The translations under genes were made by a program, and so were the position numbers. A DNA stretch of 64,000 nucleotides, from NCBI GenBank assembly GCA_965247035.1, contig CBDFGJ010000002.1, positions 343,251 to 407,250 of the forward strand. The letters run 5' to 3'. This document shows positions 39,230-48,300 of this stretch, one piece after another. The notes under the pieces were generated by a model, which was not told the DNA's origin, made no database searches, and saw nothing but the letters and a program-made list of their open reading frames with translations. Source of the stretch: Azophilus sp965247035. Lineage in GTDB: Bacteria; Pseudomonadota; Gammaproteobacteria; Pseudomonadales; Azotimanducaceae. The stretch's first letter is position 1; each line of letters begins with the position of its first letter.

Positions 39230-40557
39230 TTTAAGCGGTATTTTGTCGGGCTGCCGAGCTATCGGCTGGCGGCGCCGTTCGCCCCATCGCTTTTTGCCGA
39301 GGTCCGCAAGCGGATGGGGCAGTCCGTGTTCAACGCTTTCCACGCGGCGGCTGTCGACGCCGTGGGCCATGCCAAACACAAATCCGTGGCCAAGCGCAAA
39401 GCGCAAGAAGCTCCCTCAGTTGACGATGACCCACCACCTGCGGTGCTGGGCGGTGACCCTAGGCCTGACGCGGAGGAGCCGCTGCGCCAAGGGATGCTGA
39501 TGCTTGATGCAACCGTTGCGCCGCAGGCGATCCGATTCCCGACGGACCTGGGCTGTTGAATGAGGCGTGCAAGCTCGGCCAACGAATCATCGACCAGCTT
39601 GACGCGGCCACGGAGCTGAAGACGACACCCCGCACCTACCGGCGCAAGGCGCATCAAGCTCACCTGGGCATTGTGAAGAGGAAGCGGCTGGGCGTAAAGC
39701 TCCCACGCTGCAGCGTCAAGCAGCAGTTGCAGTATCTGCGCACAACCTAGGCCACATCGAACACTTGCTGGAGCACTTTCCGGTCGGTGCGCGGCTGCCT
39801 CCGTCCCGCTGGTTGTTGCATCGGTACTGGCTTATCCAGCATGTGTACGCACAGCAATGGGAGATGCACCGCCATAAGAGCCGTCGCTGCGATCACCGCA
39901 TCGTGGGCATCAGCCAGCCGCACGTGCGGCCGATCGTCCGCGGCAAAGTGGACCAGCCGACGGAGTTTGGCGCCAAGCTCAGCGTGGGCCTGACCGGGGA
40001 AGGCGTGGCATGGATCGATCACCGGCGCTGGAACGCCTTCCATGAAGGGCATGACCTGACCTCCCAGGTTGGAGCCCACCGTGAACGTCATGGCGTCCAT
40101 CCGGCGGTGGTTCTGGGCGACACGATTCATGGCAGCCGCGACCACCGGCGCTATCTCAAGGACCGCGGCATCCGTTTTGCCGGGAAGCCGCTGGGCCGGC
40201 CGAAGAAAGCGAACGAGGCGAACAGGGCGGAGCTGGAGCGGCTGTCGGCGCAGCGGCGCGAGGCGCAGCGGCAACCGATTCCAATTGAAGGCGAGTTCGG
40301 TCAGGGCGGGAATGGCTACGGGCTCAACCACATTCGGGCCAAGCGCTCCGATACGTCGGCCGCGTGGATCAACAGCATCTTGCTGGTGATGAACCTGCTC
40401 ATTCTGCTGAAGGTCTTTTATTGGCCTTCAATGCAGCTCCTCACTTGGCTGAACTATGTACTATCACGGCGGCGGAAGTGTGCGGCGGGCTATTGGCAAG
40501 ACAGCATGAGGGGTTGGCGGGGGCTTTGGTTGTCCGCCAAAGTGCAGGCTGCTTTCT
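39230..40557 (+). pseudogene. Degenerate IS5-type transposase
   Basis: Three frames carry consecutive pieces of one transposase: LPSYRLAAPFAPSLFAEVRK, then QGMLMLDATVAPQAIRFPTD followed by LNEACKLGQRIIDQLD, then RIVGISQPHVRPIVRGKVDQ, PTEFGAKLSVGLTGEG and GEFGQGGNGYGLNHIRAK ending at TAA (40557). The DATVAP / TDLGLLNEA / YGLN-I-A-K pattern is that of a DDE transposase of the IS5 superfamily. Several frameshifts (about 39555 and 39745) inactivate it. 39180-39230 and 40558-40620 hold no gene. Confidence 0.75.
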
Positions 40558-40620
40558 AAGGAGACCCTAGCTAGTGAGCCGTTCCCTAGGTAGACGCCGC
40601 GCATCCCTGAAACAAGCGCC

Positions 40621-41127
40621 TCAGTTCATCCTATTCGACAACTCCTCCATTGCGCCCTGCAGGTCGTCCTCGCGGATAGCTTGATAGAGCGCCCGAACAA
40701 CGCGCCCTTGCGGCGCGAGGGCAGCCGTCAACAACGGCAGTCTGCCAACCCCGACGATGTCTGGATTGTGTATGATGATCTCCGTGATCTGTATGTCGGA
40801 GAGCAGGCGCACGAGTTGCGGCATCTCGTCAGTAAGCGGATTGGCGATCTCATGGACGATGGTGAACACCGTTCGATTGGCGTTGGCCGCCCACTCCGAG
40901 AGTTCGGCGACTTGATTATTGATGGACTCCACTTGGTAGCGGCTCGGCGTGGCACGTGTATAAAACGCGCTGCGTCCATACTTTACCGTCGGCACGAGAA
41001 CATACCACCGCCCCGTCTGCGACTTCTCGATTGGCACCGGTAGAATCCCGCGTTGCAGCATGCGATACGCCGTAATGCGGGAAATGCCCTCTCGGCGCGC
41101 CCACTCGGAGAGCCGTATGCGTTCCAT
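40621..41127 (-). CDS. IS607-type recombinase homologue lacking catalytic residues
   Basis: 168 residues from the ATG at 41127 (in-frame ATGs at 41154 and 41196 also exist). Residues 1-50 are a MerR-like helix-turn-helix (RLSEWARREGISRITAYRML, then QTGRWYVLVP). The rest follows the small serine recombinase of IS607 (NNQVAELSEWAANANRTVFT, VRLLSDIQITEIIIHNPDIV, LTAALAPQGRVV). Where active enzymes have Y-x-R-V-S-S, this one has YTRATPS, and the E-H-R-D-R-x-x-R-F segment reads HNPDIVGVG, so the nucleophilic serine and key arginines are gone. The frame is intact. No TnpB gene is adjacent. It may now act only as a DNA-binding regulator. Confidence 0.65.
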   Translation of the reverse strand: MERIRLSEWARREGISRITAYRMLQRGILPVPIEKSQTGRWYVLVPTVKYGRSAFYTRATPSRYQVESINNQVAELSEWAANANRTVFTIVHEIANPLTDEMPQLVRLLSDIQITEIIIHNPDIVGVGRLPLLTAALAPQGRVVRALYQAIREDDLQGAMEELSNRMN

Positions 41128-41317
41128 CCCATCCGCCCTACGGACCTGAGCCATGATGTTTGCAAACCATCGGTAACAAGAGGAGAATGCTACCATAGCT
41201 AGAAGCGCGGGCCGCTAGCATACTTTGTTGGACTTCAGCTCTGCTTGGCGGCGAGTTGTTTGACCATCCCGGCCGTGGCCACCATAATTGTCTGCCGTCT
41301 TCGACGCCCCGCACTAT

Positions 41318-42832
41318 ATGACCAAGAGCAACAGGCTCCACCGCATCAATCGCCGCATCCGGCAAAGCAAGCTTGGCGCATTGATCGGGCTACGCCCGAA
41401 ACCAAGTGACTTCATTGAGGAACTCGCCGAACAGGGGCTTGAAAACAGCTTCCGCAACTTCGTTCAGAGCGTGAAGTCCGACAATGCGAAGCAGGTCGAA
41501 TTGTTCCTGGGCGCCGAATGGGATCCAGACAGCCGCGATGGCGCTGATCTCACCATGCTGATGATCGCCGCCATCAACGGCTACGCCGACGTCGTCAAGG
41601 CCCTGATCGCTCACAAGCCGGATCTCAACGCATCCCAAGAGAACGGCAATACGGCGTTGATCTGGGCGGTGACGCGGGGCTGCGCCGACGTCGTTCAGTT
41701 GCTAGCGGCGGCCGGGGCGAACATCAATGCGGCCAACGGCGGCGGCTACACGGCGCTGATCCTAGCGGCCGGCGAAGGACAGGAAGCCGTCATTGATGCG
41801 TTGATCGCGGCTAGGGCGAACCTCGACTGTGCAACCCGGCAGGATATGACAGCGCTGATAGCGGCAGCGGCCAAGGGGCAGAGTGCCGTGGTGGACCAGC
41901 TCGTTGCCGCTGGCGCGGATATGGAGCGGCGGGACCGCAACGGCTGCACCGCCTTGCTGGCGGCGGCCACGGCCGGGCAAACCGACGCGGTTCGGCACCT
42001 GATTGCGGCCGGTGCCAACACGGAGGCGCAGAACCCAAAGGGCCAAACCGCCTTGGTCGCCGCGGTGGCCCAGACCCGTTGCGCCATCGTGCGCGCACTG
42101 GCCGAAGGCGGTGCGGATTTGGGGGTGCGCGACCATAAAGGCACTACGCCCCTATTTACCGCGGTGAACAAGGGGGACTGTGCGCTGATCGAGGCGCTGC
42201 TGTCCGGCAAACCGGATCTGTCGGTGCGCAACCAACGCGGCGAGACGGCTCTTGAGTTGGCGCTGGACAAGGAGGATATGGAGGCTGTCCAGTTGTTGAT
42301 TGCCGCTGACACCGACCTCAACGAGCGCGACGCCAGCGGTCGGACCCCGCTAATGCGCACGGTGAGGCGCGAGGCGGCGGTACGTCTGCTCGTCTCCGCC
42401 GGGGCCGACCCGGACGCCCGAAACGAGCAGAACGAAACGGTGCTGATGATGGCGGCTGAGGCCGGCGGCGCGGTTGTGGAATTGGTCGAAGGCGGGGCGT
42501 CCGTTGACGCCCAGGACAGCTTCGGCGCCACTGCGCTCGTCCGCGCCATCGAGAAAGGCCAATTGGATCTTGCCGAGACCCTGATCAATCTCCAGGCCGA
42601 CGTGAACGTGCGCGGCAGCTCCGGGACGACCGCCCTGCACAAGGCGGCCGCTCGTGGCGCCTCAAGCGTCGTCGGCCGTCTGATCGAAGCCGGCTCCGAG
42701 GTTGCGGCCAAGACCAACGCCGGGGATACGGCGCTGCAGTTCGCCACCCGCAGCGGCCATGATCAGGTGGTCGCTCTATTGCGGAACGCCGGGGCGGAAG
42801 ACTTTTCGCTCGGCACTTGGCGGCGGCGTTGA
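41318..42832 (+). CDS. Ankyrin-repeat protein
   Basis: 504 residues from ATG 41318 (a TTG at 41288 would add 10). A basic N-terminal segment (TKSNRLHRINRRIRQSKLGA) is followed, from about residue 60 to the end, by around 12-13 consecutive ankyrin repeats of 33 residues, for example GNTALIWAVTRGCADVVQLL with AAAGANINAANGGGYTALIL. There is no signal peptide or membrane helix. Ankyrin proteins are frequent in intracellular and sponge-associated symbionts as host-interaction proteins; location in a type VI-like island would fit an effector or an immunity/scaffold role. An IS630 element is inserted 9 bp after the stop. Confidence 0.85.
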   Translation: MTKSNRLHRINRRIRQSKLGALIGLRPKPSDFIEELAEQGLENSFRNFVQSVKSDNAKQVELFLGAEWDPDSRDGADLTMLMIAAINGYADVVKALIAHKPDLNASQENGNTALIWAVTRGCADVVQLLAAAGANINAANGGGYTALILAAGEGQEAVIDALIAARANLDCATRQDMTALIAAAAKGQSAVVDQLVAAGADMERRDRNGCTALLAAATAGQTDAVRHLIAAGANTEAQNPKGQTALVAAVAQTRCAIVRALAEGGADLGVRDHKGTTPLFTAVNKGDCALIEALLSGKPDLSVRNQRGETALELALDKEDMEAVQLLIAADTDLNERDASGRTPLMRTVRREAAVRLLVSAGADPDARNEQNETVLMMAAEAGGAVVELVEGGASVDAQDSFGATALVRAIEKGQLDLAETLINLQADVNVRGSSGTTALHKAAARGASSVVGRLIEAGSEVAAKTNAGDTALQFATRSGHDQVVALLRNAGAEDFSLGTWRRR

Positions 42833-42841
42833 TCCACCCTA

Positions 42842-44070
42842 GTACACAGTATAACTTAAAGCTTCGGATATAATCGCTTCAGTTTGACCCGCGCTTCATC
42901 GGTGCGAAATTGCCAATCAACCTGGGTTTGTCGATTATTTCTGTCCGTATTCCACGCCGCCACTTCAGATCGCATTTTTTCAATGCAATCAATTCGCCCC
43001 GCAAGACATTGTCGTTTCAAAACACTGAGCTCAATTTCCGCTATGTTTAGCCAGCTCCCATGTTTTGGCGTGTAATGTATCTCAAGACGTTCGGCCAACT
43101 GCTTGGCTTTTTCAGGTGGAAAAGCCGAGTACAACGATGCCGTATTGTGTGTATTCAAATTATCCATAACCAGGATGACTTTTTCGGCATCCGGATAGCG
43201 TTCTTCAAGCATTTCCTTGGTGAAATGGGCCCAGTCAATCCGTGTCCGTGTGTTGGTGATTTTTACCTGACGGTGCCCTGCAAGTGGGTTGACCTCAATA
43301 AATATATTTGCGACTCCGTTGCGGACATATTCGTCATCCATCAAAACAGGACGGCCCGGAGCTGCCGGGATAGGTTCGTGCACCTCTCCAATTAATTGCA
43401 TGCTTGATTCATCCATGCAAACAACCGGGAATTTCGGATTGTAAGGGCGCGCATAAATATCAAGGACATCCTCCATCGCTGCTACGAAAGCAGCATTGTA
43501 GTCCGGTGGTATTTTCCAATACTTGCTCAGGTGAGGCTTAAGTTCATTTTTTTAGCGTGTTACATACCGTCATTGGAGAAACACTCGGTACGATTTTCAA
43601 TTCAACCGCCTTCTCCGCAAGCAACCGTACCGTCCATCGCTCTCGACCTTCCGGCGCTTCTGAACACGCCAGTGCCAATAGCCGAGCTTCAAATTCACCT
43701 CCAAATTGAATTGCTCGCGGAGGTGTCTCGCGCCTCTTTCGCTCGATGGCAGCGTTAAGCCCTTCTTCAACAAATCGTTTTTTTAAATGTTCGAGGCTTC
43801 GGGTCGTTTTCCCCAAGGCTTCTGCAACTCTTGCAACAATCCATTTGGGTCCGAACTCGCCTGCATCGAGCAGGAGCAAGGCGCGAGAGGATATCACTGT
43901 TCTGGCCGCCCTCGTTCCCTTAGTTGAAATGGCCTCCAATTCATTCCGTTCTTCTTTTGTCAGTGTCACTTTGTAGCGCGGAGCCATGTCGTCACCCTCA
44001 TTATTGGTTATTGAGGGCAACTATAGCAAACAATCAATTTATATACGAAGTATTAAGATTTACATTGTAC
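42842..44070 (-). mobile_element. IS630-family insertion sequence with TA target duplication
   Basis: The ends are imperfect inverted repeats (GTACACAGTATAACTTAA at the left; GTACAATGTAAATCTTAATA as reverse complement of the right), flanked on both sides by the TA dinucleotide (42840-42841 and 44071-44072) that IS630/Tc1-type elements duplicate. It contains one transposase in two frames. Confidence 0.85.
42856..43987 (-). pseudogene. IS630-family transposase, frameshifted at an A7 run
   Basis: The first frame (43987 to 43544) has the N-terminal HTH (VTLTKEERNELEAISTKGTR, KWIVARVAEALGKTTRSLEH). The second frame, ending at 42856, has the DDE core: FPVVCMDESSMQLIGEVHEP, VILVMDNLNTHN and the final Asp/Glu region HYTPKHGSWLNIAEIELSVL. 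They join at CTAAAAAAATGA near 43546-43556: removal of one A restores a continuous NTLKKNELKPHLSKYW reading. This can be a real mutation, transcriptional slippage on A7, or a sequencing error. Confidence 0.8.
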
Positions 44071-44239
44071 TAGGAGCGCAGCGCCCAAGGTCCGCTCGGG
44101 GGGGGGCGTCTTCAATGCGGCCGACCGCCAATGGAGCGAGGTTTCGCCGCTCCTTATATTTGCCTTACGACCGGCATCCTATAGTCTTGGCGGTCCTGAT
44201 GGCGGGTGCGCCTTCCTTGCAACCAAGCAGATTGAATTC

Positions 44240-44596
44240 ATGGCGACGTTAACGAAACGCAAGCACGAAAACGGCACTTTGGTCTTTTCGGCGATCGGGC
44301 GGGTGGATGGCCGCAACGCTAGGGATTTCGAGCGGAGCTTGGCCGAGGCCATCGGCGCGGAGGAGGCCGGTGACATCATCCTGAACCTTGGGCGGCTGTC
44401 CTACATCAGCAGCGCCGGCCTGCGCGTCCTGCTCACCGCCGCCAAGCTTCAGCAGCGGCGGAACGCGAGGCTCGCGCTCTGCACGCTGCCGGATTCGGTC
44501 AAGCAGGTGCTGGAGGTCAGCGGCTTCACCCGCATCATTCCGGTCCACGGCACCGAGGCCGAAGCGATTGCGGCCTTCGCCGGCGCAGCGTCATGA
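44240..44596 (+). CDS. STAS-domain protein (copy A)
   Basis: 118 residues, a complete STAS (sulphate transporter/anti-sigma antagonist) domain. The phosphorylation-site region of anti-anti-sigma factors is visible as LGRLSYISSAGLRVLLTAAK, with the Ser in the SSAGL motif kept, and a C-terminal VSGFTRIIPVHGTEAEAIAA. Proteins of this type are switched by phosphorylation by an HPK-like serine kinase, but no kinase or sigma factor is adjacent. Its stop overlaps the start of the DUF3540 gene (ATGA). A 9-G run lies 134 bp upstream (44098-44106). Confidence 0.85.
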   Translation: MATLTKRKHENGTLVFSAIGRVDGRNARDFERSLAEAIGAEEAGDIILNLGRLSYISSAGLRVLLTAAKLQQRRNARLALCTLPDSVKQVLEVSGFTRIIPVHGTEAEAIAAFAGAAS

Positions 44597-45104
44597 GCGC
44601 CGCCCGCGGACGCCTCGCCGGCGATCAGGCCTCCGGCCCCGAGGACGGCCGGAGTCCGGGTTCGACCGACGCGCCGTCGTTCGTCGAGCACCTGCTTCAT
44701 CCTCGGGAGCCCCATCGGGCTTGGGCGAAGCGACAGTGCTGTCCTGGTCGGACGACACGGGAGCGGCTTGGACTCTGGCGGTGCTTCAGCGCCCGGACGA
44801 GGCGGCGGCCGTTCTGTCCGCTCCTGGCGGGGTGGCGATCGAAGCGCCCCGCATCACCCTGTCGGCGGGCGCGGTGCACATCGCGGCCGAGGATTTCCTG
44901 ACCCATGCCCGCAACCGCCACGCCGTGGAGAACACCCGCACTGAAAGCTGCAAGGTGCGGATCAGCCATGTCGGCACGGACATCCGCCGCGCAACCACCG
45001 CCGACGACATGGTGGAGGGCACCATGCTGCAGCGCACTGGAACCTGGATCTCCAGCACCGCACGCGAGGCGCGGCTACGGGCGCGCTCGTTCCTGTTCGA
45101 CTAG
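44593..45104 (+). pseudogene. DUF3540 protein, inactivated copy A
   Basis: Compared with the intact copy at 49852, this copy has lost one A (CCCCATCGGG versus CCCCAATCGGG, near 44711), which shifts the frame after about 40 codons. It has also lost 96 bp between two copies of TGGTCGGACG. The downstream part, including APRITLSAGAVHIAAEDFLT and AREARLRARSFLFD, is still readable in another frame. Confidence 0.85.
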
Positions 45105-45158
45105 CCTCGAACCCGGTCCCCGCCTTCGCTTTCGGCTAGGCACCCGGCGGCCGTGGCG

Positions 45159-45545
45159 CTACAACAGCACCGTCTTGATCACTTGGCTAGGCACCATGGA
45201 GATGCCGGGCGCGTTGGCTATGTTCTGGATCGTCGGCGCGATGGTCCGCCACGAGGGCATGCCGCCAACGAAATAACAGACCGAGCCCATCACGGGCCGC
45301 CCTATGCCGACGATGATGCCGCTGACGACGCCGCCCATCGCGCCGGCCTCGTCACCGTTGCTCAAGGCGTACTGGCTCGCCATGTTCAACTCAGGCATGC
45401 AATTGATCATGATGGTCATGTAGCCCGGTATGGCCAGTGCGTTGTTGGCGATGTTGGGGTATGGCACCGGTATCGCGAAGGGCGGCGTCTTGCACACGTC
45501 CGGCATGGCCATCGACATCCCTAATCCAAAGGTCATTGGCATCAT
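45159..45545 (-). CDS. DUF4150 PAAR-like tip protein (copy A)
   Basis: 128 residues matching the DUF4150/Tox-PAAR-like family: MAMPDVCKTPPFAIPVPYPN, ANNALAIPGYMTIMINCMPE, GIIVGIGRPVMGSVCYFVGG and the end VPSQVIKTVLL. PAAR-type proteins cap the spike of type VI and related contractile machines and can be adaptors for toxins; this one is a stand-alone domain with no C-terminal toxin. It is transcribed toward the DUF3540 gene, downstream of the two beta-repeat genes on the same strand. A second, identical-looking copy is at 50518. Confidence 0.85.
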   Translation of the reverse strand: MMPMTFGLGMSMAMPDVCKTPPFAIPVPYPNIANNALAIPGYMTIMINCMPELNMASQYALSNGDEAGAMGGVVSGIIVGIGRPVMGSVCYFVGGMPSWRTIAPTIQNIANAPGISMVPSQVIKTVLL

Positions 45546-45588
45546 GGAGGTTTCTCCCGATTCGGCTCCGGCGGTGCCTCGGCCCGAC

Positions 45589-46578
45589 TTAAGACACCGT
45601 CTCCGAGACCCGCGCGCACACCGTCACGCCGGCTACGCGGTTGCGTATGCGGGGCGGGCCGAGGGGCGGCACGACCCTCGGCTTCAAGCCGGGAAACGCA
45701 AGTCCGATAAGAAGCATGGGCAGAATGAGCGCCACCGACGCGAGGCCGACGAAAATCTCGAGGAGCGGGCACAGCATCATGCTGAGCCGACCCGCCTTCT
45801 GCAGGGCCGATCCCTCCGGCTTAACGGGTCCGGGCGAGCCGATCAGCGGCTCCAGCGTCGCCAAGGTGCTGCGGATGTAGGCTCCGCACGCCCAGTTCGC
45901 AACGGCATCCGCAGAACGGTAATTCATGCCGGCAATGTATACGCGACACCCCGAAACCCGGTTCGCGGCGCCGTAAACGTCCCCGGAGCAGAGCGCGGAC
46001 ACCGTCATCAACGTGCCAATGTAGGATTTGAGCCAGCCGCCGCCGCAAATGATCCCCTCCATGGGGACCATGCGCTTGATGTTGCCCTCCCACCGCCGCT
46101 CAATGGTGCCGTGCCCGATTATGGTCTTGTCCTCAAAGCGCCAATCGGCGTTCCCATGCACGGTGATCGAGTCTCCGCCGGACAGGCTCGGGCCGCCTTC
46201 CTGGGAACCCACCGCCGACACCGCGAAGTCTCCGTCCACTGCAACATACATGTCGCCGGTGACCTCCACCTCCCGATCGCCCTGGACCTGGCTCTGGTAG
46301 TTCCCGGCGATCGTCACCCGCCGGTCGTCGCGAATGGCCACGCCGCCCCAACCATGCAGAGCGATTTCATGGCGGCCCTCCCACGGCGGATTCATCGCGC
46401 CGAGGGAGTCGTCGTCGTCGCCGGGCGTGGCCTGCGCGGCGCGCCGGCCAGGCTCCCACTCGCGCTCCTGGCCAACCCAATCCTCCGACTTCCAGTCGGC
46501 GATGGCGAGCAGGGAGTCCAACGTGCTGCCGTCAGTCACCCGCCAAGGCCGTCGATCCAGTGGCGCGGGGGTTGTCAT
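45589..46578 (-). CDS. Unrecognised beta-repeat protein with C-terminal membrane segment (copy A, type 2)
   Basis: 329 residues from ATG 46578, which overlaps the stop of the upstream gene (ATGA); the open frame continues upstream only as an Arg-rich shadow of that gene. Residues 80-170 are short beta repeats like those of VgrG/gp5 needles (RRVTIAGNYQSQVQGDREVE, VTGDMYVAVDGDFAVSAVGS). Then follows a motif block shared with the other two family members (IICGGGWLKSYIGTLMTVSA, VYIAGMNYRSADAVANWACG) and a long hydrophobic region (LEIFVGLASVALILPMLLIG). I do not recognise the family. The context suggests a spike-related or cargo protein. Confidence 0.65.
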   Translation of the reverse strand: MTTPAPLDRRPWRVTDGSTLDSLLAIADWKSEDWVGQEREWEPGRRAAQATPGDDDDSLGAMNPPWEGRHEIALHGWGGVAIRDDRRVTIAGNYQSQVQGDREVEVTGDMYVAVDGDFAVSAVGSQEGGPSLSGGDSITVHGNADWRFEDKTIIGHGTIERRWEGNIKRMVPMEGIICGGGWLKSYIGTLMTVSALCSGDVYGAANRVSGCRVYIAGMNYRSADAVANWACGAYIRSTLATLEPLIGSPGPVKPEGSALQKAGRLSMMLCPLLEIFVGLASVALILPMLLIGLAFPGLKPRVVPPLGPPRIRNRVAGVTVCARVSETVS

Positions 46579-47234
46579 GCCGTATTCTCCACGCCGGCGC
46601 CGGGACCGCCGGCGTGAATGACGGCCGCCTGGTTGTCCGTGAAGACGCCGAAAGCCTCGTTGCGCACGCCGAAGTCGTCCACCAGCCCGGCGGCGAGCAG
46701 GATCCGTGCGCCGCACGCATGGTTGTAGACGGTCATCGCGCGAATCATCACGCCAGCGATCTCGACCCGCGCCAGATCAACTTCGCCCCAACCACCCCAA
46801 CACAGAAAGTCCACCCAAGCCGCCATGCGCAGGAAGGGGCCGACCATCGTGCCCACGTAGCCGCCTCCCATGATGGCTTCGGTTTCGAGGCCCGCGGTCA
46901 CCTCCACCCCGCCCCTTACGGTTTCCCGAATCGGGGCGCCTGATATGGGGTAGAGCTCGCCGTCCTCCGTGTGGCGCTCGTAGTCGCCGAACACCTCCAC
47001 GGTGCGGCTTCCGCGCAGGTAGCTGAAGTCGCCCCGCGCATGAAGCGACCTCTCCCGCAGCAGCACCTCCTCGTCACCGACCACGGAGCGCACCACCTGC
47101 TTGGCGGCTTCAATCCGCAGGTCTCCGTCCGACACCAGCGCCTCGGCGCGGAACCGCCGCTTGACCGCCGCCGCGCCTGAGTCGTCCTGTTGGTCGGGTT
47201 CGTCCTGTTGGTCGGGCATCGCTTGCTGCTCCAT
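46575..47234 (-). CDS. Unrecognised beta-repeat protein (copy A, type 1)
   Basis: 219 residues. After a Gln/Asp-rich start (MEQQAMPDQQDEPDQQDD) come needle-like repeats (VVGDEEVLLRERSLHARGDF, GSRTVEVFGDYERHTEDGE). The shared family block follows: AIMGGGYVGTMVGPFLRMAA, ARVEIAGVMIRAMTVYNHAC, then ILLAAGLVDDFGVRNEAFGV. It is coupled to the type-2 gene by an ATGA overlap, then DUF4150 follows 43 bp later, so the three form one operon. No catalytic motif is apparent. Confidence 0.65.
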   Translation of the reverse strand: MEQQAMPDQQDEPDQQDDSGAAAVKRRFRAEALVSDGDLRIEAAKQVVRSVVGDEEVLLRERSLHARGDFSYLRGSRTVEVFGDYERHTEDGELYPISGAPIRETVRGGVEVTAGLETEAIMGGGYVGTMVGPFLRMAAWVDFLCWGGWGEVDLARVEIAGVMIRAMTVYNHACGARILLAAGLVDDFGVRNEAFGVFTDNQAAVIHAGGPGAGVENTA

Positions 47235-47683
47235 CCTGATTATCCTGCGGCTATCGAGGCCAAGCCGCCGTCCGCTCCGCCAAGGGCCGTCCCTGCGGGC
47301 TTCCGCGGGCCTCGGGCGACCGCCATGAGCAGCTTTTTAGCACCGTTCCCCCGCTCAGGCAAGGCAATGAAATCCATTTGATGCCATTTGAACCTGCTTG
47401 ATGACAAAATGATTCGGCCCAACCCCAAGCTCCATCGAATTCTCCGCTGTATGGGCTCAGACACATTCCGGAATTTCGGCCCTAGCAATTTTCGGCGCAT
47501 TGGCGCACTGGTCCCGCCGGTTCGGGCACACTTGTCTTGTCACAAAACCAAGGAACCTGAACGTGAGACTGTTGCACGCCTGTCCTCCCTCCTGCAAGCA
47601 CCTGTCGGCAGACCTGACCGATTCCTCCGAACCCGCCCGCGAGCGAACCCGCCCGCGAGCGCCTGCGCGCCCTTGAACTGATC

Positions 47684-48254
47684 GACCAAATGGTCGCCGG
47701 TGGCATGCGCCGCGGCGATGCCCTCCGCACCACCAGCCTAGCCAAGAGCACACACGACGACTGTCGCAGGGCCGACCTCGGCGGCGGCCTTAAAGCCCGG
47801 CTGCCCGGCGAGCCCGTCCAGTTCAATCACATGACCGTGCAGATCGATGGCGGAACCTTCAAGCAGTTCCACGCCAAGGACCCGAACCAAGGGCATCCAC
47901 ATCAAGGTCCGCTCCAGCGCCACCGCCGCCACCGCCACTGACTTCCTCCACGAGGCCCTGCAGCGCCTGCCCGTGAACTCGGTGCAGGTCAATGGCGACT
48001 CCGAGTTCATGCAGGAATTCGAAACCGCCCGCCGCGACGCCGGCATCCCCCCTCGCATGTCCTCCCGCCCCGCCGCCCCGACCTCAACGGCAGCGTCGAG
48101 CGCAGCAACCGCACCTTGCGCGCCGTCCGGTCCGTCCACCAGGGCGACCTCCGGCGAAGTGAACCGAGCTCTGGAGGGGTCTCTCCTCGACCACCACAGC
48201 GTCCAGCCCCACCATGCCCTCGGCTTGTTGACTCCAGCCGAATTCACGGACTAG
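47684..48254 (+). pseudogene. IS481-like (integrase-core) transposase, degenerate
   Basis: Pieces in several frames: MVAGGMRRGDALRTTSLAK, then PGEPVQFNHMTVQIDGGTFK and QFHAKDP (first Asp region), then FLHEALQRLPVNSVQVNGDS followed by EFMQEFETARRDAGIP (second Asp region, here VNGDSEF instead of the usual VDGGSEF), and the C-terminal HHALGLLTPAEFTD. The N-terminal HTH is missing and at least three frameshifts are present. Confidence 0.75.
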
Positions 48255-48300
48255 TTCTTTCTCGCTGCCTGATCGGAAAAATTCCGAAATGTACTGAGCC

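Larger units (their letters stand above)
44154..47426. repeat. 3.3-kb duplicated module, copy A
   Basis: Nearly identical to 49413-52784 (offset 5,259 bp at its left edge and 5,359 bp after the deletion). Differences: a 96-bp deletion and a 1-bp deletion in the DUF3540 gene of copy A, plus scattered substitutions. Edges: the similarity starts at TTATATTT(G/A)CCTT and ends at CGGCCCAACCCC. Confidence 0.9.
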
